From: Ruminococcus sp.
Lineage (GTDB): Bacteria > Bacillota > Clostridia > Oscillospirales > Acutalibacteraceae
Reading direction: 5' to 3'
Assembly: GCA_022768065.1 (NCBI GenBank)
Contig: JALELS010000005.1
Coordinates: 16,319-80,318, forward strand
Length of the DNA stretch: 64,000 nucleotides
Translations under genes and position numbers: made by a program
Shown here: piece by piece, positions 1 to 8,673 of the stretch
Layout of the letters: each line of letters opens with the position of its first letter
Numbering within the stretch: the stretch's first letter is position 1
The notes under the pieces: generated by a model
What the model was told of the DNA's origin: nothing
Seen by the model: only the letters and a program-made list of their open reading frames with translations
Database searches by the model: none

Positions 1-289
1 GATACTGCGAATTATTATTGTTGTTATTTCCACCGTAATAACCGTTGTTTGTATCGGACGAATTATAAGAAGAACCGTATGACGCGGTGTTATCTCCGTA
101 GCGCTCAGCCAAAATGGCATCATATGCTCTGTCAAGCTCGTCCATTTTTTGTTTGGCAATATCGGAGAGCGGACTGTCGGAATAATTGTCAGACTGATAC
201 TTTCTGGATAATGTTCGGTATGCTTCTTTTATTTCATCATTTGAAGCATTTCTGCCGACACCGAGAACTCTGTACGGATCTGTATTCAT
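1..289 (-). CDS. J-domain-like protein with degenerate HPD motif (partial, C-terminus off the left edge)
   Basis: The start ATG is at 289, directly after the TAA of the upstream DUF5685 gene (TAAATG), so translation is probably coupled. The first residues, MNTDPYRVLGVGRNASNDEI, followed by a helix ending YRTLSRKY, have the J-domain layout. The usual His-Pro-Asp tripeptide reads Gln-Ser-Asp (KYQSD). J-domains use HPD to stimulate DnaK ATPase, so a normal co-chaperone role is doubtful. After about residue 70 the protein becomes a low-complexity Ser/Asn/Gly/Tyr stretch with a run of Asn and continues past the window edge. The J-domain fold is a confident reading; the function is unknown. Confidence 0.75.
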   Translation of the reverse strand, partial: MNTDPYRVLGVGRNASNDEIKEAYRTLSRKYQSDNYSDSPLSDIAKQKMDELDRAYDAILAERYGDNTASYGSSYNSSDTNNGYYGGNNNNNNSQY

Positions 290-1162
290 TTATCTGCTCA
301 CCTCTTTATCTTTATCTTTTTCAGTAATCAGTTTTTGTTGGTTTTCAAGACCGTCAAAAATAATATTTTCAAGAATGTCTTTATACCGTTTTAAATCAAG
401 CAAATTAAAAGCAAGTGCAGTTTCATTTGCGGTAAGCCGCAATGATTTAATCATAGGTTCGCGGTCAAACGCTCCGCTTTCAATCTTATATTTCTCAATA
501 AACGGATTATAATTATGACTCTTTAAATCTTTTGGTATATCATCGTATGCGTCGGTCAGATACACCCACCTGCCGAGGCAATAACCGACTCGCTCGGATA
601 TGCGCCTTTTTTCCTCATTTCTGATGCCGTAAGTCATTATGGCAGCCAATGCTTTTGCGCTTGGATCTGCTGCAAGGTCGGTTGACAAAGACCTTGTATT
701 TTCTATGTTAGACTGCTCTTTCATAGCTTTTTCAATGTCGTCACACAAATCGGGATAAATAGCTTTTGCTTTTTTGTATTTTCTTTTCATATACGGTAAT
801 ACGAGTCGGCAAAAAGCTCTTTTGAAAAAGCCGCTGTCGTTAATACTGTCAATCAATTTAAAATACGATAAAATTACGGTAACCGACGCAGCAAACTCAA
901 ATTCTTTGTCTTGCCCACATAAATAGCCGCATTTTTTAAGAGGGTTAAACGGGCACACCCCTTTTTCGTATTTGCAATCCGCAGCGTCTGAAATTGCCGC
1001 CCTGTACAAATAAAGAAAAGTTGCATCATAGCTTAAAAGACATCTTGCAACAATGCCGTAATGTTTCCCAAGGGCGCGGCACACCGAACAATATGCGGCT
1101 TTGTAGATTTCATAATCTTTAATCTTAAGTTCAGGCTTATAAATCTTTACGTAGCCGAACAA
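290..1162 (-). CDS. DUF5685 family protein
   Basis: A Cys-rich protein of about 290 residues recognised as the DUF5685 family by its opening FGYVKIYKPELKIKDYEIYK, then the CSVCRALG segment and a later LTDAYDDIPKDL segment. I chose the TTG at 1162 because GAGG lies 8 nt upstream and the resulting start (MFGYV) matches the family. A GTG at 1171 is also possible and would overlap the metF stop as GTGA. The family has no firmly established biochemical role that I know of. The Cys residues in the first third could bind metal, and the Asp-rich DAYDD region recalls isoprenoid-synthase-like helices, but both are inference. It sits between metF and a J-domain-like gene. Confidence 0.8.
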   Translation of the reverse strand: MFGYVKIYKPELKIKDYEIYKAAYCSVCRALGKHYGIVARCLLSYDATFLYLYRAAISDAADCKYEKGVCPFNPLKKCGYLCGQDKEFEFAASVTVILSYFKLIDSINDSGFFKRAFCRLVLPYMKRKYKKAKAIYPDLCDDIEKAMKEQSNIENTRSLSTDLAADPSAKALAAIMTYGIRNEEKRRISERVGYCLGRWVYLTDAYDDIPKDLKSHNYNPFIEKYKIESGAFDREPMIKSLRLTANETALAFNLLDLKRYKDILENIIFDGLENQQKLITEKDKDKEVSR

Positions 1163-1167
1163 GCGAA

Positions 1168-2040
1168 TCACCTCACAGAAAGCACAGAGGACAAATTCTC
1201 CATTATCTTTCCGGCAACTTCCGGTTTGTTCATTGTGTATATGTGTATACCGCTTACGCCGTTAGATATCAAGTCTATTATTTGTTCCGTAGCATATGCT
1301 ATGCCGGCTTGTTTTAAAGCCTCCGGGTCATCAATAAATCTGTCTATCATACGTCTGAATCGCGGTGGGAGCGATGTTTGAGAAAGAGCACATGAACGCT
1401 TAATCTGATTTGCATTTATTACCGGCATAACACCTGCTATAACCGGAATATCTATGCCCGCTTTCAAAGCTCTGTAAAGAAAGCTGTACATTACATTGTT
1501 ATCGAAAAACATTTGTGTAACCAAAAAATCGACGCCGCTGTCAACTTTTATTTTTAAGTTTTCAATATCCTTTTGCAGACTTTCGGCTTCGGGGTGACAT
1601 TCCGGGTAGCACGCAGCACCTATGCAAAAATCACCTTTTGATTTGATAGTTTCAATCAATTCGTAGGCATAATGATAATAATCGGGATTATCGGGGTCAT
1701 ATCCGTCAGGGAGATCTCCGCGAAGAGCAAGTATATTATGAATACCTGCTGCACCGAGATCGTCTATAATTTTATCAAGTTCCTTTTTGGTAGAAGAAGC
1801 ACACGTAAGGTGGGCAAGCGCAGGAATAGATAGGTCATTTTGTATATGAGCGGCTATTTTGGGAGTGTTGACCGATGTACCGCCGCCTGCACCGTATGTA
1901 ACACTGATAAAGTCGGGATTATAAACGGCAAGCTTATCAACGGCGTCCTCTACCGGCTTATAAGGTGCATTATTTTTAGGCGGAAAAACTTCAAATGATG
2001 TAGACAATCCGTTATCTTTAAATGTTTCGGTTATTAACAA
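1168..2040 (-). CDS. metF: methylenetetrahydrofolate reductase
   Basis: MetF reduces 5,10-methylene-THF to 5-methyl-THF, the methyl donor for methionine synthase, using an FAD-bearing TIM barrel in the cytoplasm. The protein shows the N-terminal SFEVFPPK motif with the catalytic Glu, the SVTYGAGG strand, HLTCA, the ALRGDLP loop and FLVTQMFFDN, all in family order. Length is about 290 residues, as usual. The start is TTG at 2040: TGGAG lies 8 nt upstream, and the reading frame further upstream would be long, hydrophobic and unlike the family. A good promoter lies at 2075-2103, giving a leader of about 28 nt, too short for a SAM riboswitch. The stop overlaps the possible GTG start of the next gene. 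Confidence 0.93.
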   Translation of the reverse strand: MLITETFKDNGLSTSFEVFPPKNNAPYKPVEDAVDKLAVYNPDFISVTYGAGGGTSVNTPKIAAHIQNDLSIPALAHLTCASSTKKELDKIIDDLGAAGIHNILALRGDLPDGYDPDNPDYYHYAYELIETIKSKGDFCIGAACYPECHPEAESLQKDIENLKIKVDSGVDFLVTQMFFDNNVMYSFLYRALKAGIDIPVIAGVMPVINANQIKRSCALSQTSLPPRFRRMIDRFIDDPEALKQAGIAYATEQIIDLISNGVSGIHIYTMNKPEVAGKIMENLSSVLSVR

Positions 2041-2074
2041 AAGGGTCACTCCAAATTTTACTATTGTATTTAAA

Positions 2075-2103
2075 ATAATAGCATAGCAAAAAATATTAGA
2101 CAA
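2075..2103 (-). promoter_or_regulatory. sigma-A-type promoter for metF
   Basis: On the minus strand TTGTCT and TATTAT are separated by 17 nt, and the -10 is preceded by TGC (extended -10). It lies 35 nt upstream of the metF start. Confidence 0.7.
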
Positions 2104-2171
2104 GTAAAAACATTGAATTATCAACGAAATTTACATTTTGTTAACAAAGTGATGGGTAAAAAAAGAAAAAA

Positions 2172-2200
2172 CTTCGGGTGAAAAAGGCAATCACCCGAAG
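2172..2200 (-). terminator. rho-independent terminator after the 2218-4084 gene pair
   Basis: A 9-bp perfect stem (CTTCGGGTG with CACCCGAAG) with an 11-nt loop is followed on the minus strand by a T-rich run (TTTTTTCTTTT). It separates the lipoprotein gene from metF. Confidence 0.85.
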
Positions 2201-2217
2201 TATATTTGCGATAAAAA

Positions 2218-2925
2218 TTAAACATCATTACCGAGATTACAGGTGTAGATAAACTCTATTTTATCTCCGCTTGTAAGTTTATAGCTTTTGCAGGAAACAT
2301 TCGGTAATATGCCGTTAACCTTATACATCCAGCCGCTTTGCTGACCGCAATCAAATTCTGCAAGACCGCCGATGCTTCTTACATATCCGCCTGATGTAAT
2401 CTGACAAGAAATACCGTTAGCCTTTAATGTGCTTTTTAACACTTTCATAACAGAATCTCCGTCGTTGAATTCGGCTGTAACAGATTTTAGTATTACGCCG
2501 TCGGACGGAATTGCGGCAGGCAAAGTAATATTATGGCTGCTCGCATAACTCACGGCATTTATGCAGGTTATTGATAATGTATAAGTGTTAGCTGTATTAT
2601 TTTCAATCGGTTCTGCATCATTGCCGACGTTATTGTTGTTATCGTTGTTGTCAGTCTTATTAACAGCGCCGTCATCATTTTTTATGTACTTCTGTTTGAC
2701 CGAAATTTTTTCAACAGGGCGTAATTCACTCGCCTGTTCCGAATCGGTGCTGAAACTTTCATCTACGTTTTCGGTTGCGGGTTCTGTTTCATACAGCGAT
2801 GTACTTTCCGAGCTGTCAACAACAGTATTTGGATCAATGTCTTCACGTTTACATGAAGACATTGAAAATACTAATATAAAGACTAAAACAACATAGCAGA
2901 GCCTTTTGAGATTATTGCTCTTCAT
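2218..2925 (-). CDS. lipoprotein with DUF4430 (transcobalamin C-terminal-like) domain
   Basis: A secreted lipoprotein of about 235 residues. The start MKSNNLKRLC is followed by a hydrophobic stretch ending in a lipobox (MSSC). A disordered Ser/Glu/Asn-rich linker follows to about residue 120. The last 110 residues match DUF4430, a beta-grasp domain similar to the C-terminal domain of transcobalamin and intrinsic factor; the GWMYKVNG and GDKIEFIY motifs are visible. The ATG at 2925 overlaps the 3' end of the upstream toroid gene by 14 nt, so the two proteins are translationally linked. The likely role is ligand capture at the cell surface, and a corrinoid ligand is an inference. The strong hairpin at 2172-2200 ends the transcript. 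Confidence 0.82.
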   Translation of the reverse strand: MKSNNLKRLCYVVLVFILVFSMSSCKREDIDPNTVVDSSESTSLYETEPATENVDESFSTDSEQASELRPVEKISVKQKYIKNDDGAVNKTDNNDNNNNVGNDAEPIENNTANTYTLSITCINAVSYASSHNITLPAAIPSDGVILKSVTAEFNDGDSVMKVLKSTLKANGISCQITSGGYVRSIGGLAEFDCGQQSGWMYKVNGILPNVSCKSYKLTSGDKIEFIYTCNLGNDV

Positions 2926-4084
2926 TTTTCTTTTTTGAAGCAATAACGACACCCGAAAGTACCGTTAAAGCGGCAGAAGACATCAAAATTATGTTTGAAC
3001 TGCCTGTTCTCGGAATGTCGACGGTCTTAACGGTTGTTGCCTCAGCCGTTTCGGTTTTTGTAACCGATGTGTTACCGGTCGTCTTATCGGTGCCGGGTCC
3101 CGGAGTCGAAGCGTGCTCAAAGGTGTAAATATTAACATCGCCGTTTTTAAATCTCTCGTAAGAATTAAGAGCCATAAGCATTTGGTAAGAGGAAAGCGTG
3201 TTCGGTTGGTTGCTGTAGTCAAGTGCCGCGCCTGTAGAAGAATCGACAAATTGAGCCAAAGCCGATACAGGATTGCCATCGGCTTTCGAATATTCGCTGC
3301 CCGTAGGGTCAATTCCAAGCATGCAAAGTGCAATTATTACCTGTGAGGTGCTCTCGCCGCTCTTAGAGTTCCACGCCACATAACCGAACGAACCGTCATC
3401 AAACTGTTGGGTTTTGATATAAGCGAGGGCTTTGTCAACTGAGCTTTTAACTCTTTCATCGGTATTATAGTATTTAGCCAAAGCCTGAACGGTCATAGCG
3501 GTTGTATCAATGTCCGATGATATCCCGTAACCCATATCTACGGTGCAATAAGGGAATCCGCCGTCGCTTTGCTGACCGGCTATTATTGTTTTAAGCATTG
3601 TGTCAAGCATCTCGGCGCTTATATTTTCTTCGGCAAAATTAAGAGCCGTAAGAGGATAAGTAATGCTGCTCATATAAACCTGTGAGGAATAATCGACTGA
3701 CTTCAGTGCGGAAATGAGGTCTTTTCCTCCAATGCTTTTAGGATCCATTCCATGCGCTTTAACCGAGAGTGTAATTCTTGCCAAATCACTCGGCTTTAAC
3801 GACGCATAATTTTCTTTAACTGCGTTATTTATGTATTCCGCATATTCCGGATATACATCTTTTTCACCGCATCTTGAAAGTACAAAAACAGTCCAATCTG
3901 CGTCATTGTCAACAACGGAGGTATCCGAAAAATCAAATTGTGTATTTTCAGGATTTGAAAGATATTTTTTAAGCCCCGACGAAATACTCTTTGTGTCCGC
4001 AGCGAAAACAGTAACAGTCAATACCGAAACGGTAACAATTACAGATATTAACGCCGCAAAAAATTTACTTGCTTTTCTTTTCAT
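2912..4084 (-). CDS. cell-wall-anchored alpha/alpha-toroid (prenyltransferase/squalene-oxidase repeat) protein
   Basis: A secreted protein of 390 residues with a signal peptide (cleavage after about residue 29). The body is an alpha/alpha-barrel with squalene-oxidase/prenyltransferase-type repeats: QQSDGGFPY near residue 165 and QQFDDGSFGY near 225 are the typical QxxDGGF/DGSFGY turns. The C-terminus has IPRTG near residue 357, then a membrane segment and KKK, a sortase-type anchor with Ile for Leu in LPXTG. In animals the same fold forms the N-terminal cobalamin-binding half of intrinsic factor, whose C-terminal half resembles the DUF4430 partner encoded next. No terpene-cyclase acidic motif was seen, so a binding role is more likely than catalysis. 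Confidence 0.82.
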   Translation of the reverse strand: MKRKASKFFAALISVIVTVSVLTVTVFAADTKSISSGLKKYLSNPENTQFDFSDTSVVDNDADWTVFVLSRCGEKDVYPEYAEYINNAVKENYASLKPSDLARITLSVKAHGMDPKSIGGKDLISALKSVDYSSQVYMSSITYPLTALNFAEENISAEMLDTMLKTIIAGQQSDGGFPYCTVDMGYGISSDIDTTAMTVQALAKYYNTDERVKSSVDKALAYIKTQQFDDGSFGYVAWNSKSGESTSQVIIALCMLGIDPTGSEYSKADGNPVSALAQFVDSSTGAALDYSNQPNTLSSYQMLMALNSYERFKNGDVNIYTFEHASTPGPGTDKTTGNTSVTKTETAEATTVKTVDIPRTGSSNIILMSSAALTVLSGVVIASKKKNEEQ

Positions 4085-4132
4085 AGACGAAACTCCTTTA
4101 TAAATTTTTTTAAAATCTCACAGACAAATATT

Positions 4133-6931
4133 TTAATAATTATCTGTAAAAGTCTTTATAAACGAATCGCTGAGATTCTGTCTGTACGCTCCGCCGTTTC
4201 TGATTATTTCTTTGTGAATTGCCGAGCTTTCATTGACATCTTCGGCTTTTTCATCAGAATCTTCGCTTGTGAGCGCCTTCATAACCGACAGGGCCGTCGG
4301 CAAAGTGCTGTTTACCGCGCAATTCAAATGCTTAACACCATCAGTATCGATGTAAGTTCCGCTGTCGGAAACGAAAGGAGCGCATACTATTGACAAATCG
4401 GCATCTGTATTTTTTAAAAAGTCAATAGAAATCAGAAAACGCGCTTTAGCATTACTAAATGTACTTTTGACAAGAATACATACATCTTTTGGGGGCATCT
4501 CATCAACCGTTTTTACCCCGTATTTTTCAAAAGCCCCAAACGCAGCTGCAGACGGATTAAGTTCTGCAAAAACATGGTCGGTAATATTAAATGCCGCTCT
4601 GACTTCTTCCGATGTGACCGACGGACCGAGAACAATTGCAATATTACTTCTGTAGGCCTCTGAAACGATCTTTTCGACCGCTTGTGACATTTCACTTTGG
4701 TCGGTTAACGTCTGGGCTTTTAAGTCATTAAGGGCAAATACAGAGAACTTACCCGCTTTGCACAACAGACCGTTCTCCCCTGACGGTTTAACTCGAATCA
4801 CAGTATTTCCGATTTTGTGAATTTCCGTTTTGCAAAGTGCGGAGCAAAGATTACACACGGAATTTACGATTTCTTCCTTAACGGTAAGATTCTTAACACA
4901 CGGCTGTTTTTCGAGAATTGCACCAGTCGGGCAAACAGTTGCACACTGACCGCAAAAAGAACAGTCTGTCTCTTCGAGCGGCAGCCCGAATTCGGGAGAA
5001 ACAACAGTATCAAATCCGCGGCCGATAAGTCCTAATGCCGTATTGCCCATTGCTTCGTCACAGACTCTTACGCAAAGTCCGCAAAGAATGCACTTATCAA
5101 CATTTCTTATTATAAGCGAAGATTTGTTTTCATTGTTTCTGTTATGCCTGGTGCCGGTAAATTTTTCCGGCTTAACATCATATGCGTTTGCATACTTTAT
5201 AAGCTTACAATCGAAGAAATCACGACAACCGCATTCGAGGCAACGCATTGCTTCGTTTTTCGCCTGTTCCTCGGTAAAGTCTTTTGAGACTTCGTTAAAG
5301 TTATTTTTTCTCTCATACGGAGGTAAAACCTCTGCAGTTCGGCGTTTTGCTTTTTCAAATCCGGCAAAATATTCCGTCGGCAATTCCCTTTCGACTCGGA
5401 AAGGCTTTTTGTATTTTACATTTTCGCCGTATAAAAATCTGTCAATGACTACGGCTGCTTTTTGTGCTTCTCCGATAGCAGAAATTGCAATATCGGCGCC
5501 TTTATTTGTAATGTCCCCTACTGCAAAAACCCCATCCAGCGACGTTCTGAACGTTTCCTCATCGGCAGATATAGTATTGCGCTTTGTTGTGTCCAAGCCG
5601 TCAAAACCTGTTAAATCCGGATGTTGACCAATAGCCATAACGGCAGAATCAAGATATAGCATTTCCGTGTCGCCGACAATCGGTTCAGGTCTGCATCTTC
5701 CGCCCGAATCCGGCTCGCCGAGTCTCATCTTTTGCAGATTTACAGCTTTAAGCTTTCCGTTTTCACCTATAAATTCAATGGGATTATTGAGAAATTTAAA
5801 CTCAACGCCCTCTTCGGTAGCTTCCTTTATTTCAAGCTCTTCGGCAGGCATTTCATTTCTTGTGCGGCGATAAATCACATAAACCTTTTCAGCCCCGAGA
5901 CGAACTGCGGTGCGGCACGCATCCATTGCGGTGTTTCCGCCGCCTATAACGGCAACGGTCTTTCCGATTTCCGGAGCATTTCCGAGCGATACGGCACGCA
6001 AAAAATCAATGCCGCCAAAAACACCGTTCAATTCTTCGCCGGGGATTCTCATTGAACTGCTTTTCCAAGCACCGGCAGCTATCACTACGGCATCAAAATC
6101 GCATCTTAATTCTTCAAGTTTTATGTCGCAGCCGAGCCTAACATTATTTTTCAATTCAACTCCGAGAGCTTCTATCTGTTTAATTTCTCTGTCAAGAAGC
6201 TTTTTCGGAAGTCTGTACTCAGGTATACCGTATCGAAGCATTCCGCCCATTTTCGGCATCATGTCAAACACACTGACGCTGTGCCCCAATCTCCTGAGAA
6301 AATAGGCGGCTGTCAGTCCTCCCGGGCCGCCGCCGACAACCGCAACACGTTTGCCTGTGTCGGGCTCCGTATCAGGCACAAAGGAGTCGTCGCTTGCCAT
6401 ATCCATATCCGAAGCAAATGCTTTAAGTCCAGCTATGGAAATCGGTTCGTCGACAAACCGCCTGCGACAGCTTTTTTCGCACGGATGCGGACAGATTCTG
6501 CCTATGGATGACGGCAAAGGAATTTTATCTTTAATTAGTTTAACAGCTTCTTTATATTCACCGTTTGCAATAAGCCCTACATACCCTTGACAGTCCGTAT
6601 TAGCAGGACAAGCGAGCGTACACGGTGCTTTACAGTCACCGTCGTGATCAGATAAAAGAAGCTCTAAAGCCGTTTTGCGGGCACGCAGGATTCGCTCACT
6701 TTCAGTATGTATAACCATACCATCATTAAGCTTTGTTGAGCAAGCGCGTAAAAGCTTCGGTATTCCCTCAGCCTCAACAACGCAAAGTCCGCAGGCGCCG
6801 TATAGCTCAACTCTTCCGTCAAAACAGAGATTCGGTATTTCTATACCGTTGTCGGCGGCAGCCCGTAATACGGTAGTTCCTTCGGGTACATTTATTTTTT
6901 TACCGTCAATAATAACACTGATTTCTTTCAT
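4133..6931 (-). CDS. NuoG-like/GltD-like fusion flavoprotein, large subunit of a bifurcating NAD(P) oxidoreductase
   Basis: About 932 residues. In order: an N-terminal plant-type [2Fe-2S] domain (Cys set around GACGLC and RAC, residues 1-75); a GltD-like 4Fe-4S region (Cys residues in GDCKAPC and CPHPC); an FAD Rossmann motif (VAVVGGGPGG) and an NAD(P)H Rossmann motif (VAVIGGGNTAMD), to about 560; a two-cluster ferredoxin domain (CILCGLC, CSFCGQC) near 600-680; a molybdopterin-type 4Fe-4S segment (CNLCSALC ... LLCKAG); and a remnant C-terminal domain with no visible cofactor site. It is not an H2-forming hydrogenase, because no H-cluster motif is present. The ATG at 6931 has GAGG at a better distance than the ATG at 6934, which overlaps the NuoF-like stop. 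Confidence 0.85.
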   Translation of the reverse strand: MKEISVIIDGKKINVPEGTTVLRAAADNGIEIPNLCFDGRVELYGACGLCVVEAEGIPKLLRACSTKLNDGMVIHTESERILRARKTALELLLSDHDGDCKAPCTLACPANTDCQGYVGLIANGEYKEAVKLIKDKIPLPSSIGRICPHPCEKSCRRRFVDEPISIAGLKAFASDMDMASDDSFVPDTEPDTGKRVAVVGGGPGGLTAAYFLRRLGHSVSVFDMMPKMGGMLRYGIPEYRLPKKLLDREIKQIEALGVELKNNVRLGCDIKLEELRCDFDAVVIAAGAWKSSSMRIPGEELNGVFGGIDFLRAVSLGNAPEIGKTVAVIGGGNTAMDACRTAVRLGAEKVYVIYRRTRNEMPAEELEIKEATEEGVEFKFLNNPIEFIGENGKLKAVNLQKMRLGEPDSGGRCRPEPIVGDTEMLYLDSAVMAIGQHPDLTGFDGLDTTKRNTISADEETFRTSLDGVFAVGDITNKGADIAISAIGEAQKAAVVIDRFLYGENVKYKKPFRVERELPTEYFAGFEKAKRRTAEVLPPYERKNNFNEVSKDFTEEQAKNEAMRCLECGCRDFFDCKLIKYANAYDVKPEKFTGTRHNRNNENKSSLIIRNVDKCILCGLCVRVCDEAMGNTALGLIGRGFDTVVSPEFGLPLEETDCSFCGQCATVCPTGAILEKQPCVKNLTVKEEIVNSVCNLCSALCKTEIHKIGNTVIRVKPSGENGLLCKAGKFSVFALNDLKAQTLTDQSEMSQAVEKIVSEAYRSNIAIVLGPSVTSEEVRAAFNITDHVFAELNPSAAAFGAFEKYGVKTVDEMPPKDVCILVKSTFSNAKARFLISIDFLKNTDADLSIVCAPFVSDSGTYIDTDGVKHLNCAVNSTLPTALSVMKALTSEDSDEKAEDVNESSAIHKEIIRNGGAYRQNLSDSFIKTFTDNY

Positions 6932-8673
6932 CATATCACCTCTATCGCACCGAAACGACAGTTTTCTTTACATTTACCGCACTTAATGCATTTAAGCGCA
7001 TCTATTTCGTGCGGATTTTTCACAGTACCGCTGATTGCCGATACAGGGCAATTTCTTGCACAAAGTGTACAACCGACACATTTATTTTTATCGATTTTAT
7101 AGGTAATCAATGCTGTGCACTCACCCGCAGGGCATTTTTTATCATTGATATGCGCTTCATACTCATTTCTGAAATATTTGAGCGTTGTGAGCACAGGGTT
7201 CGGCGCCGTTTGACCGAGACCGCAAAGCGCTCCGTCCTTAACGGCATAGCAAAGCTCTTCAAGTAAATCTATATCATCCTCATGCCCTTTGCCGTCAACT
7301 ATTCGAGTAAGAATTTCAAGCATACGCTTTGTTCCGAGACGGCAATGAACACATTTGCCGCAGGACTCTTTAGCAGTAAAATCGAGAAAGAATTTAGCCA
7401 TACCGACCATACAGGTACTCTCGTCCATAACAACCATTCCGCCGGATCCCATTATAGCCCCGGTAGCGCTGAGAGCTTTATAATCAATAACGGTATCAAG
7501 TAAGCTTTCGGGAATACAGCCGCCCGACGGACCGCCCATCTGAACGGCTTTGAATTTTTTATCAGATTTAATACCTCCGCCGATATCAAAGATGACATCA
7601 CGCAAAGTTTTTCCCATCGGAATCTCAACAAGGCCGCCCTTTTTAATTTTTCCGGTAAGCGCAAACACCTTTGTGCCCTTACTGTCGGCAGTACCCATAG
7701 AAGCGAACGCCTTGCCGCCGTTTAGTATTATCCACGAAACATTCGCAAATGTTTCGACATTATTTATGTTTGACGGCTTATGCCAATAGCCTGCCTGTGC
7801 CGGAAACGGAGGCTTGAGGCGCGGCATACCGCGTGATCCTTCGAGAGACTCAATAAGTGCGGTTTCTTCTCCGCAGACAAAAGCTCCGGCTCCTGCCTTG
7901 ATACGCATTTTACACGAAAAATCGCTGCCGAAAATATTATCGCCGAGGTAACCCTTTTCGGTTGCTTGTTCTATAGCTTTTTCGAGTCGTTTTATGGCAA
8001 GAGGATATTCTGCCCTGACATAAACAATTGCCTCTTTCGCGCCTATGGCATATGCGCCTATGAGCATACCCTCTATCAAGTTATGCGGATCGCCCTCGAT
8101 AACAGCCCTGTCCATAAAAGCACCAGGATCACCCTCATCCGCATTGCAAATTAAATACTTTTCGGAGCCGTCGGAAGAGCGGGCGGCATTCCATTTAAAC
8201 CATGTCGGGAAACCGGCACCGCCGCGACCGGCAAGACCCGAAATTTTAATTTCCTCAATAACCTGCTCGGGTGTCATTTCGGAAATGACTTTTCTTATAG
8301 CTTTATATCCGTCTGTATTTTCATAGTCGCTGATCTTTTCCGGATTTATAATGCCGCAATGTCTCAAAGCGATTCGAGTCTGCTTTTTTAAAAAGAGCTC
8401 GTCGTCCTCGGATATTTTAAGGTCCTCTACAATTGACAAATCATCGGAGTTAACTGCCTTTGCTATTCTTTCGCAGTCGTTTTCCGAAACCTTTACAAGC
8501 CGCGTAAGAGTGCCGTTATCGTAAATGTCAACAATCGGTTCCAAAAAGCACATACCTATGCATCCTGTTATGGTAAGTTCGTTACTCTTATCCAAAGCAG
8601 ATGCAAGCTTGTCATAGACCTTAGCTGCTCCTGCGGCTATTCCGCAACTGCCTTCTCCAACTACAATTTTCAT
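6931..8673 (-). CDS. NuoF-like NADH-binding flavoprotein subunit
   Basis: About 580 residues, encoding the FMN- and NADH-binding subunit of the complex. An N-terminal thioredoxin-like [2Fe-2S] domain has its Cys residues in GSCG and GCIGMC (residues 1-80). The NuoF core has the glycine-rich GLAGRGGAGFPT loop and CNADEGDPGAF. An SLBB region follows, then the 4Fe-4S site SCGKCVHCRLGT with a later Cys in CGLGQ. Two extra [4Fe-4S] clusters sit at the C-terminus (CVGCTLC, CIKCGKC). This extended form is typical of bifurcating HydB/HndC/Stn-type proteins rather than complex I. The start ATG at 8673 overlaps the preceding stop as ATGA, with AAGGAG 8 nt upstream. Confidence 0.9.
   Translation of the reverse strand: MKIVVGEGSCGIAAGAAKVYDKLASALDKSNELTITGCIGMCFLEPIVDIYDNGTLTRLVKVSENDCERIAKAVNSDDLSIVEDLKISEDDELFLKKQTRIALRHCGIINPEKISDYENTDGYKAIRKVISEMTPEQVIEEIKISGLAGRGGAGFPTWFKWNAARSSDGSEKYLICNADEGDPGAFMDRAVIEGDPHNLIEGMLIGAYAIGAKEAIVYVRAEYPLAIKRLEKAIEQATEKGYLGDNIFGSDFSCKMRIKAGAGAFVCGEETALIESLEGSRGMPRLKPPFPAQAGYWHKPSNINNVETFANVSWIILNGGKAFASMGTADSKGTKVFALTGKIKKGGLVEIPMGKTLRDVIFDIGGGIKSDKKFKAVQMGGPSGGCIPESLLDTVIDYKALSATGAIMGSGGMVVMDESTCMVGMAKFFLDFTAKESCGKCVHCRLGTKRMLEILTRIVDGKGHEDDIDLLEELCYAVKDGALCGLGQTAPNPVLTTLKYFRNEYEAHINDKKCPAGECTALITYKIDKNKCVGCTLCARNCPVSAISGTVKNPHEIDALKCIKCGKCKENCRFGAIEVI

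Noticed and set aside
2041..2124. An N-terminal extension of metF
   Set aside because: The extension covers the promoter region and is unlike MetF; the TTG at 2040 has a good ribosome site.
2041..2171. SAM riboswitch or T-box in front of metF
   Set aside because: The promoter at 2075-2103 leaves a leader of only about 28 nt.
4085..4132. Cobalamin riboswitch in front of the toroid/DUF4430 pair
   Set aside because: Only 48 nt separate it from the upstream gene; no room and no B12-box seen.
5043..5627. A 194-codon open frame on the plus strand inside the GltD-fusion gene
   Set aside because: It lies fully opposite a clear iron-sulfur flavoprotein, has no ribosome site and gives a Ser/Phe-rich non-protein-like translation.
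4133..6931. [FeFe]-hydrogenase or formate dehydrogenase catalytic subunit
   Set aside because: The molybdopterin-like FeS segment is followed by only a remnant domain, and no H-cluster motif is present.
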